Shown one piece after another: positions 51,801 to 63,800 of a stretch of 64,000 nucleotides of DNA (its first letter is position 1; the number at the start of each line of letters is the position of its first letter). A program made the translations under genes and the position numbers. The stretch spans positions 684,743-748,742 of the forward strand of contig ML133381.1 in assembly GCA_003864495.1 (NCBI GenBank), given 5' to 3'. The notes beneath the pieces were generated by a model, which was given only the letters and a program-made list of their open reading frames with translations, was not told the origin of the DNA and did no database searches. The DNA is from Nemopilema nomurai (lineage: Eukaryota > Cnidaria > Scyphozoa > Rhizostomeae > Rhizostomatidae).

Positions 51801-54800
51801 TTGCTGATCAGTCTTAGCTTTACACTAACTAATCCGAAACCGACAGACATCTCTGATACATTTCTTCGGCGTAGAATGAGCACAGTCACTGTTCTTAGAA
51901 AAACCAGCGCCACGTGAAACGTAGCCACGCCCTTCCTTGTCTGGCTCAACAATACAAATTTCCTAAGGCTATTTCTATTTCTGAAAACACATTTATTCAA
52001 AAGCATCCAAGACCAGGTTCCGAAGCAAAAATTGCATTGAATATCCATTCGCCTCCGAAATAAAAATTCGTACTCTTTTAAGAGAGCCAGTTCGCGTGGA
52101 TCGAATAAACGGGCTTCCCTGGGACCAACAAAACGATCCAGACTTTGTAAAGCAAAATTCATAAAACCACAGGTTTCGAAAGATAAGCATGGAATGCACC
52201 TTGCCACTATACCAACAAAATTTAAATCCGTTTGTCAATGACCTCAATGCGAATTTTGCAAGGAGATGCACATCAACGAAAATCACCGAACAATTGATGG
52301 CTCACTAGTAATAACACTGTTTTGATGCCACATGAACGGTTCGTTAGTCGCGTAACTTATATCTGCCTTCTTGCCGGAGAGAGATGATGAACTCAGACCC
52401 CTCTTGCATTTGGGTATGAACTGGAGCAATGGACCTATGTACAGGAATCTGTGGTTTGGCTGTTCGCAGTAATGAATTATCAAATCCCCGCACAGACTTG
52501 TGGTATCATATTCTTATTTTACTTGAGAACAAGTGCCTTGGCCTTGTAACTTGGCACGGGCGATAAATAAGTACCAGCCACTACAATGTACTTTTTGACG
52601 AGGTTCCTTTACCAACGCAAATTTTTCTTCAATTCACTGTCTTGTCGCCCTGGCTTCGTCTACAAAGCCAGAAGCGGAGTATTGGTTTATACAGAAACTT
52701 GTCATTTCTCTAATCCCTATCATGGTTTTTGACTGGGAATTTAAAAAAAATATTGGAACTAAAATTTTTTTTAGCATGTTGATATCCATTTCAAGACATA
52801 AAGCAGTGAAAAATCAACAACATGCGTGGATGTGGCAATAACTTTTGTGGCATCTCCTCGTAAAAGCTTGTCCGGTGCACCAAAGCTTTGTTACATACAA
52901 AGATAAGAAAGATAGGAAATCCAGAAAGAAAGCAAGTTGTGGCCATAACTGCACCATGTTACCTAGAACCCTACGACAACCAAAAGGCGCGTGGCGATGA
53001 TAATACAGAGGTTAAAATGATGATTAATTGATTTAGAAAATCATACTTATATACATTTCCAATAAGGAATAACACATCAGCACCGTTCTCCAGTTTTAAT
53101 TCAGTAACAGTACTAGAGATAAAATCGTATACAGATTCAGCCTCTACCAAAAGCCTAGGCAGACGGTTTACCAACTATGTTACTATTTGCCAGACACCAA
53201 AGCCCCCATCCTTGTTTAGCAGAGCAAGGGGACTCAAAATATCAATATGCCATGATAATATTCTTTGATATGCTCTGGATAATAATGTTGCAAAACATTG
53301 CTGTTGGTAAGGTATCTGACCAATCAATGAAGAATAGCTTTTGGCGTAGGCTAGCTCTATTTAATGTCCTAATTACTGACAGAATATTAAGCAAATACTG
53401 AACTAATACAACAGCTGTTACTAGGAATCTGATGACTGGTCATAATCACATTCTTGACACTACCAAATCTCCCTAGCTCTACCAAGGCCTACAAACTATT
53501 TCAACGGAATCCTTGCTATATATACTCCTGATGTAGCTACAGTCTAGCACCACATTCATGTTGCAACAAATACAAACACTTTTAAATGAAACAAGAATTA
53601 CTTGTCATACTACACCTAAAAAAGGCAAAGAAAATCTAATTGAGACAGATGACAATGGGTGTTATATATGTATGTACATATACAATTTATGTATGTACAT
53701 AAACTTGGGTACAAAGAAATTCCTAACTTTAAAAGTCCCAAAATTATGAACAAATTCATGCATATCAAACATGAATGTAGTTTTAAAAACCTAAATTGTG
53801 AGCTTCACACAATGACTGATCCAACTTGATGTTGAAATCTTGACAGCAAAGAAGAGTACATTTTTAACAATGAGGTATGCAAAACACCCATTTTAGCCTA
53901 TCAAACTACAACAAAAAATCAATGCTTTGACAGCAGCAAAACCTATCACTTAAAATGGAGCACAAACATGTGGTTATGACTGCAAGCTATAACTGTGCTA
54001 AGTCGTTTATAAATTTACTGTTGCTAGAATTTTGTAACAACAATGACCACCAGCCTCTCTAAATTGGAAACCAGTACAATTATCACCACGAATGATACTT
54101 TGAATACCAAGCAATTAGGCTGCTAATTTATCAGAACAAACTATTGAAATAAGGAAATGGAATACATGCGAGTCTGTGTATCACTACAAATAAAATGAGC
54201 AAGAATTGAAAGTTGTTTTTCCACCAATTTTCTAGCTTGCGACCCATAATAAGATGATAGTAACTAAGAATAACTGCTGTTAAAGTAATAAGCATTACAC
54301 ATAGCTCTTCTTTTTAGACTATTTACAATGGCAACTTGAATTTGCAGGCATCTTCATATTTTTCTGACTTTTTACAACGCATGTGTTAGCTGAACACCAA
54401 TGTTTTCAATTCATATGCAACACAAAATGGGCTGATGTCAGAATGTAAAAATGATACATCAAGAGATGAAACATCGTTTCAGTCTAAAATCAATAGAGGT
54501 TGTAGATAAACTTGTTATGAGATGTTGTAATTCTTTTCCATGACTCTTGGTTATAGATGCTGATCATTTTGCTAAACTTTATCCTAATCTTTGAGGTTTA
54601 CTTACTATCACCTTTTAAAACAAAGGAATGTTTAGGTTATTTTCTTTACACCACACTGAACATGTTATGTAGGCTAACATGTTTAATAAAGATGATCTTC
54701 CTTACCTGGTGACTTTAATATCCACAAATTACTGATACATACTTCTAAAATCTATGATTATGCAAGCAGATACTGTTGTCTGTAGAATCCTGTAACATAT

Positions 54801-57800
54801 ACCATACATAAGAACATACCAGTGCTAGCGAATACCAAAGGAATTTATGCTTCCCCATTCTCTCTGGTTTCTTCTTTGACTTTTGTTTCTGTTGCCAATA
54901 TAGTCTGGATCTCACTTTGCATGAAGGCCCAAGGCAAGTTGCTCCCTACTAGTGGACAGCGCTTCCCACTGGGGCAAAATACATCACTTCCTGATCCTTG
55001 CTTTTTGATACTCTCTTTTGAGCATGGAAAACAAAACTTGTGACTGCCAACTGAAGGGCATTGCACGAAATGGGTGTCCTCCAGAAGATCCCCACAAATA
55101 CTGCACTTGAGATGGTTACTTTTTGTGCCTTGCCTTCCCTTGGAGCTGGCTGTAAGGGTGCCTGACAAGGGACTGCTTGTGCTCTCAGAGGTTTCCGCTT
55201 TACCTTCAGAGGGGGTACTACTTTCTTCTTGATCTTTTTCAACAGGCTTGCTTTTCGGGGCAGCTTCTGTTGTTGGTGGATTGGCATTGCTGGTGCTGCC
55301 TGGCTGACTGCCTGGAACGACTTGTGAATTTCCACTGGCTGGCTCCACACTACCTGCAGCACTGATCAATGCTGCCATTGAAGAGGGAAGCCCCCACGGT
55401 GCAGTTCTAGGACTTGGAGGCATAGGCCCATTATGCTGTGGGTGTTGATGGATGTGAGTTGGTGAAGCACTTGAAACTGCTGCAACAGGTGGCACTGATG
55501 CCTGTGGGCGCCCATGTTCCACAGGGGGACCACCCAAGGCTGGCCTGTACAAGCCATGGACACCAGGGTGTGGCAGTGGGTTTGTCAACTGTGCCATGGA
55601 AAGCCTCAATGCGTCAACCTGTGACTGCATCCACAAATGCCTTTGGATCTGCTCATCCTCCCGCTCTTTGTATGTGCGCCTTGGTGCTCTGGTTGGCTGT
55701 GGGGGCGGAAATGGGTCTGGTTCCTCGATTTTCCTTTTCCTCACTTTGAAAGAATTGTTTAGGCTGGTCGCGTAGGGGAACGCTTGCTCATTTAAACGCA
55801 GAGGCAAGGCATCCAGTGATACAGGCTCTTTCAAGAAGCGAACCGATTCCGGCAGAAAATCTCCTAATAATCTCCAATCATTCTCCTTACCTTGAACTTC
55901 GTACTCGAGATATTTGAATCCTGACGACAGATTCTTGCCAACCTCCTTCGACGAATCCTGGTACATGACTTTGGTAACTGCAGATGCACTTTGATATATA
56001 ATACCAGAATTTCTTGGATATTCCATGTACATTTTCACCTCGAAGTCTGAACTGCCACCTCCCGTTCTGTGAACAACTTCAAATGAGAAAACACGAGCGA
56101 TCAATGAATGGTCCTTTTTAAAACGTACATCGAACGGTACGCATCCATTTAAAATCTCCAAATTCTTAACGACGTGTGGCGGGAGTTCTCCAACTTCAGG
56201 ATGCCGTCTTGGTACGGGCAAGGGTATATCATGTTTAGGCCTGGGTGGAAAATTCGGTGGCCTTTTTTCTGGGTCGTCAACTTCACCTGGTAAAAACATT
56301 TGGTGTTCACCTGGGTGTCCAGCGAAAAACCGTTTGGAATAAGGGTCACCGGCGACCGGCGTTCCATTCTCATGTTTTAAAATGATATGCTCTTCCTCCC
56401 CTCCATTAATCTTACTTGGATAACCCCTAGCATGCATGTGCATGTGATGATAACTGTTCGAAGGTGGTATTCCGTTAGTATTTAGGCTCGGAGGCCCGTT
56501 TTCGACTCCGGAGCCGTTGTTGCTCGAATGACTTCCTGGGCTAGGGCTTGAAATTGCAGACGTCCCATTCGATGTTACTGACTGAGATTTAATAGCACGA
56601 ATCTGGTTTTCCCATCCTTTGCGAAGATACCTTGCATACTCGATAACTTCTTCTATGCGATCAGGTCCTTCGTAATTGCAACATCCTCGACAGATAGGCT
56701 CTGTAAATTCATGCAAAATCGCCCATGGCGTCCGCGGCAAATCGCACAAATAACAGTGAACTCTTTGCATCCTGCTACTGCTCATTTTCTCCATCCATAT
56801 TTGTAAACTTACAGTTCCTAAACATAAAATATTCGCTGCAAAATCACGTGGTAGTCCACAATAACGATATCAGGAAAGATTCGTTGAACGAGCACACAAG
56901 AACTGCTAACTGCAGCAGGCAAAGGCCACAGTGACCGCCGTACGAAAATCACTCCAACCACTCAACATCGACTGCAGACAAGCAAAAAACGGCCTTCAGC
57001 TCCTCTTGCCTGGTGAAAGCTGCTGGAATTCTTCAGACTGCAATGTTGTTGTTTGGATGGATGTCAAAATAAATTCTAGGGATGAACTTTACCACACTAG
57101 TCTACAGTAATTTCATCCTGCAAGTACAACATACTACAACTCTGACGCAAAGTTTCCATACGACATTCGTCACCTGCCCATGACCAATCACAATGAGATT
57201 ACGTCACACAACACGCCCACGCTTCGCTGATCGCCGATCTAGGCCGGAATCAAAAAATATAGCAAATCGTCTGAGCGATAGATAAACACAGGCAATCGCT
57301 TTGGAAATGTAGACTTGGTCTTTTGGTTGTGGTTTGATGAATATCGTAGGACTCTTGCAAAAGCTTTGCAACGAATTGCTTGCTATAAGTTTCGGCTGCC
57401 AACGCCGCCTGGTTATTCGTCGATCTCGTATTTCTGGAGCGGGCAGGGAAAAGTGCACGATAAGATTCAAATTACAGGTTTTCAAATTCAGAACTCCAAC
57501 TGTGACAACAAAATGCTGTCCTCTGTCGCCAGCCTTGGAAATCCCTTTTCCAACTGAGGCATGGAAAAATTCTCACGGGGGTATGGTATGACGTCATCAA
57601 AATAATTAGCGGCTTGTAAACATTGTTTTTGTAGTCAACAAATGACGAGTTTTTCACGCTTTTAATTCAAAGGCTGTAGGTTAAATGCCATATCATTAAA
57701 ATCGTTTCTGGTTTCACAAACAACAAGAACAGAAGATTGCAGTGGGTTTATCAGCGCGACCTTACGGGGGCATTTCAAACCGAACAAAGCGACCCTTGGG

Positions 57801-60800
57801 GCTTGAAAAGGCGCACTCATTCACACTGGGGTGCGATATTAGAAGCAGACTCCTTGCTAAATTCCTTGCTTTCTGAAAGTGAATGGACACAATCATATTA
57901 GGTCCAACTTGCAGCATATTTTTTTGAGGTAGACTTGAATGGAAGTCACATCGATGACATCATTTAGAACTCCTTTTCGGGGACTTATGGCCGAGACCCA
58001 CACCTTCTTTTGACCCCTCTGACAATGTAAGGTTTCTTAGCAAAACGACCACCACAACACTAAAGGTTTTATCTCCAAGGCCTCACCAAGTGTAGATTTT
58101 TCGATTGCCACGTTATTGAGAAATGCTTCGAGGGATGCAACTTTAGTATGCCTTGCGGCAAATAGATCTGGCTCATACCTCGAAAAGTCAATACGTGGTG
58201 AATCGGCCTAGACTACCTCCGGGATTGAGAAACAGAGGAGTACCGCCGCAGAACAAAAGCGCGCGAGTACAAAGCAAATGACGACAAATTTCTGTAAACA
58301 ACTGGAGTAACACCCGGACTACGTGCCTGCCAAGTAACAATGGTCAATGCACCCATTCACTTGGAAACAAAATACGAATAGGCAAGGTATGAAAGGGAAC
58401 CGGTAGCATGCAAAAACTGGCAGTATCGCACAGCATATAACAAATCGAATCTTCAATGAAATATGTTTCAAGCGAATGAATTGAAATCTTGTTCGTGATC
58501 GCTGTTTCCATCCACATGACCTCTCTTTGCGGTCCACAATTAGTAGCAAATGTGGAATAGGAATGAAAGGACGGACGGATCTAGGGCACAGGGTTCTCGA
58601 CTCCCATCCCAGTATTCTTTGTAACAAAAATCATATCTCTGACCTGGTAGCAGAAACGGACAAAATTTTGGTTCAACTGGTAGATTATGAAGCAAATTGG
58701 GGGAATGGTGTAAATTATAAGAAAACCCATGATTTACTTCTGACACAGAAAAATATATTGACTTCCATTTTAATTTGAAATATGAACAAATTTGCAGTAA
58801 AGGTAATTCATTTTCTTCTTTTTATGCACATACCTACCTATTTTACACCAAATTAGCACATCATATCGAAATATAAATCTGAGTCTGTTTCGACCTCCAA
58901 AAATCGGTCATCAAGCGAAAACTATTGCTTATATCTCTTCAATACAATCAGGTTTTCCTGCTTCAACTTAAGTTTAAAGAGCTCTAACATAATCTGATGT
59001 GAATCTTAAAGGTGCCTTTTCACATAAAACCATATGCAATCTAATTCAAATTGTTGATTTAATGTAATATAATAAGATCCAACATATTAAAACCAGACGA
59101 TACTGCCAGATCGAACGACGGAATGCATCGTTGCCATTGGTCTGGGTTTTCTGCATGCAGGTGTCTTCAAGAGGATCATTTGCATAAAATCTAGACACCC
59201 ATTGTTGTCCAGTGCGTAATGAACGTATTTCAGGCAACAACATTTGCGAGACTGCATTCCTTTGATGTGATAACGGCATATGTAAGCAGTGCTTGGCGCC
59301 AGGGGGTTCCCTTATTCCAGAAGCGGAAGTAACTAGAAAAGCGCCACTGCCGCACAGCGATTTCTAGGCCCGTCCCAAAAAGAACTGGAGTGTAACCTGA
59401 TTATTGAACTAAAACCAGCCTTTTGGGGCCACGTGGCCGCCCACGCGTCACAAAAACATTTATTATAACGAACTTTCAAACTGCGGCAACATTATTTTCC
59501 TCACATTTGATGACTGGCAAATTAACAACAGTCTTTTTGGCAATCTGCTTGTTCCCGAAATGCTAGACGATAATAGCGAAGCGGATTTGGGAGGTCATGG
59601 TTGGCGTGTAAAATATGTAAAAACAGTGAAACGCCAAGGTGACACGCTATCATTGACTCACAGAATTTTCTGCACTGCAAAGGGCATTTCTGGGCTACAT
59701 GGAAAGAGCAAGTGGATCAAGCTTGGGAATGGGTGTTTATTTAAAAGATTAATTTTGTTTCGATTGGACAGGGGTTCCGCCTTTATTGCAAGAAACGTTT
59801 CTGCATACGTAAGCATATCTAATTTGCGCGTTTAATCCAACAGGATGGGTGTAGCCTCCACAGACATAGTAAATTAAAAAATATTTGACCCATAAACCAT
59901 AGCCAGAACACCCACCTAACATTTAATCCAACAGAAAAACAAATCGGTTCATCGCGTCACGCAATTTGCTTGGAAAGTAGACAGCGTGGAGCTAGCGAAG
60001 ACCGATGCTATTGGCAACAAAAGTGCGGCTGGAGAAAACAAAATGGGCGGTTTCAATTAATCGCACACTCATCTTTATATACACATTCATCGCGAGCAAC
60101 CGAAGCGTGGTATTCTTAGTCAAAGGAATATTTTTAGAACTTTGAGCAAATGGAATGGAATGTAGTCGAATCGAATCTTTTCTTGCAACCAGACAGGGGG
60201 TTGGCGTGACGGGCCAATCTAGAAAGCAACCAGAAAGTTGACCATGCACTGGAGAACTCAACGTTAATTGGGAACTTTGACCAAATTTGAAACTGTTAAA
60301 CATATTTTCTGTGCAGGAAGTTGTTCAAAAAAGGATAGTTGGGTCACTTTTTTCTAAACGCCCCCCGAATATAAATGGTCTAGGCACATTACTGGTTGGA
60401 GCTAGCGCATCTGCAAGTCGACACTGAGAATTCATTACAAATATTTCATCGATATTTCATCTTCATTACAAATATTTCATCGGCCCTTTTGTTTCCGATA
60501 CGAAGTTAACAAGGGAAGGATTGAAACCAATAATTTGCTTCATTGGTGTTGTCTCTGATTTAAAGGAACTGGATCGCGCCATGGTGCCCAGATACCCAAT
60601 AATGTCCTAATTTTGTGCTGAGCGTGAAGATCAATCAATGCGTGCAACATTGTATCGAAAAAGGAAAAGCTTTACCGCCGCTTTGTCAACAATGTTGGCG
60701 AAAAATGGTTTACCAAGGTCAAAATCTAAAACTATTGAGTCCCTTGACAAAGAAGATCAGGGCGTTCAGCCAAGAACCAAAACCTCAAGACGAAGTGATG

Positions 60801-63800
60801 ACTCGAGTGTAGTTGCGGATCGAAGGCTGAAATACGGATAAGGAAAAAACTTGGAAGAAAAAACTTGGAAAAAAAAGGGAAATCTGGCCCAAACAAAACC
60901 TAAACCTAACAAGCCCAAACCAGCTGTATTGCAAGAGCACCCTATTCCGTAAATGCAAGTTAAAAACGACGAATTTTGTCCCACTAACGGAAGGAAATGG
61001 ATAGAAATAACGAAGCTAAAAAATGTAGGAAAATACATTAGACCCTACGGCGTACAAAAAAATGTGAAACAAATGAAAAAATCAATTTAAAACAATCAAG
61101 ATACCCAAAAGAATGCTGTTATGGAGCTCCCCTTTCAACGCCAACTTTCACCCCTGAGAAGGAGCTTTCAGGCTGGGACTAATGAAATGATGTTAAGAAT
61201 CCTAATTTACTCTCTTTCAAGGATTATTGAGCTTACCAAGGGTAAATTCTTGATTTGGTTAATTATACTGATTTTAAACCCCGTCCTGCTTAACTTTAGC
61301 TCCCTTGGTTGAGCCCCCTTTGAACCTTAGGAAAAGTCTCTGTTTCAAGGCGACTTCTATAGCGTGTATTATTTTGTGTCTTCGATCAATACGACCGCAA
61401 TACTCCCTAAGATCGATGTTAGTTTGAGTGGAGACAAAGAGTCGCAATTCAACTGTGACGTCATATTTGGGTCACAGGGTCGCGAATCGCTAAATATCGA
61501 GAGAAGAATAACAAAAATGCGTAATCAGCTTCGAAAGAATGAAAAAGAAAATAACAAGGATTTGGAATTTGGTAGAGTAGTATTCGCTCTAAATGAATCC
61601 TCAAAGCTTCGGACCAGAAAATTAAAAAGAGGCGGCCTAAACTCCCAGAATAAAAAGATCTCAATCTTCAATGACGTTATTTCTCGACTTAGAAACAAAA
61701 CATGCTATTTCAAATGGTCAAAATTCATCAACAAGCCAGCAAAATATATCTGCAGAATGTTTCTCTGTGGTTCTAGCACGTGTTTCTAGTTCCAAAGCTC
61801 GGGTTTCGATCGATACAAAAGCTGATAGCCAAAAAGCAGTTAGCACCTGTGCATCAATACCATCTCAAATGTCGACATCAACTCTTGTTGCAGGTAACTG
61901 CCCAACAACAACAACAACAACCAAGAAATGGCCCCGGCTTGGTTCCGGGGACCTTGCTGCTTATTGCGTCGCTAGGAGATATCAAACGATTAAGTGTCAG
62001 ACTTGAATCAAACAAGTGTTGAGTCTTTGCTGGATGGTTAGAATTATTTAGTTGCATGGTGTAGTGTTTTATTCAGCGAAAGGACGCTAGAGCCTAGACC
62101 CAATAAATTGGATGTCAAATTAGTTATCTACGAAGGTTATGTTAGATGCACACTGTGGTCAGAGCTTTCTACAATCTGCCTAAAAAACGCAACCGTAATC
62201 AAACCGCAAACATAAACATACCGTTGAAGAGGATGAAGGTATTTTGAGGGTCGAACTTACAGCCGTTACAGCGCTCAATAACAGATGACAAAAACAGACA
62301 CGAACATGGGTGGTTGCTTACGTCATTGGACAAACAAACCGCAGCCTTTCTCAGAAACTGTCAAGAGCCAAATCTGTTAGCAGACCCAAAAAGGGTTCTA
62401 ATGTTACTTTTTAAAAGCAATCACCTTGAATTGAACACAACGGTTGTTAATCTTGTCAAGTTGATCCAGTTACGTTCAGCCTTGACCCTTCAAATGAGTT
62501 GCTGACAAAACGTTATGAGATTTAACATCCTAATTTCTAAAATCCTGCAAAATTAGCATGGGCATATGAACCGATTGAAAGAACAGCAATTTCAGAAAAA
62601 CGCCAAAATGTTCGGCTAAGTCGAGCTTTAACTCCAGTTTCAGAAGTATATGACTGGTGACAGGAACATCCAGACAAAAGACAAAACATGACAAAAGACA
62701 AAATATGACAAAAGAGGTCAATTGAAAGAGAGAAAAGAGAGACTGGTTTCAGACGGGTCTTCATTGTAGGGAAAACAGTTTATGGCGACTGACCTCGCAT
62801 AGGAAATTAGCAAAATGTATTTGGGCTCCTCGAACGACTTGAAGGCTGATTTTCTATAATACCTTTTAGCAACTATTTCGTCTTCTCAAAGAAAAAACTG
62901 CTTTGAAATCCAAACATGAACCAAAAAGCGAAATTTGTCGTTCGTCATTGTGGGTGGTTTTATCAACATGACCGTATGAGTGGATGTGTATCCACAGTAG
63001 CAACCGACCTTTCTGGAAACTCGCGTCTGGGAGTGAATCGAATCGATGCCAAGTGTACACAGGCTAAGAAATTCGAGCACCTACCTCGTACTTTTATTCA
63101 GCAAACTGTTTTTCAGGATTTCGTCTGGTGGGGCGTTTTCTTTACCAGCCGCTTTAGACTGCCTGCTTCCTTTTAGAAGCTTCTTCAGTAGTTCATTGCC
63201 TACAACAAAACGTTCACGGCGATCAGGTACACTTGTCCCAGAATGTGTGCCTGATCACATGAATCACTAAAATACGACTTAAAAAGACAAGTACCATTTG
63301 ATAATGATTATCGTGTAACAAAAAAAAAGAAGGTTTGTACAAATAATTCCTAGCTCTTACTATTTTATAATGCCAAAAGTCAAAACAAATCATTGTGTCG
63401 CTCCGCCTCAACTGCACTTTACTAGTGAAGTGTAGTCGTCAAAACACTAGATGAGTGCTAGCTTGCTAGTCAAAATACTTACGATTTTCTACAGATCGCT
63501 TTATCCTTTCACCGCGTGACCCATACTTTTTTGGCGTATTTCTTGAAAATGGAACAGGAATTTTACTACGAGGCAACGGTGTTTCTAACAGTGACTTTTC
63601 GGAGAGGACGCTCGATTCCGACGAACTGGTCTGTGTTTTGGCATTTTTCAAATGCATTATTTCTTGATGTGGGCTTGTTGATTTATCAAATAATTTCGCA
63701 GGCATGGGCCAGCTTCTTGGAATACTTTGAGTTTCTTTATGAAATTTCGAGAAACTTTGACCAGCTGCTAATAAAGGGCGAGCACCAGCTGCAGGGGGAA

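Larger units (their letters stand above)
56795..63084. other. Upstream region of IRF2BP and rest of the TALPID3 intron, no supported gene
   Basis: Contains the IRF2BP promoter and 5' UTR by position. Open frames near 58.5, 59.1, 59.6, 60.7 and 61.4-62.0 kb lack recognisable domains and compatible splice sites. The minus-strand frame 59279-59046 (TGQQWVSRFYANDPLEDTC) and the plus-strand frame at 60638-60841 look the most protein-like, but I cannot support either as a gene. Confidence 0.45.

Noticed and set aside
51686..52207. 173-codon minus-strand frame
   Set aside because: No domain, hydrophobic/aromatic scatter typical of shadow frames, no splice context.
54949..55749. Frames overlapping IRF2BP on both strands
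   Set aside because: Shadows of the 649-aa IRF2BP frame.
61364..62006. Two overlapping plus-strand frames, one Ser/Thr-rich with a possible donor at 61893
   Set aside because: No family features and no matching acceptors; too weak to call.
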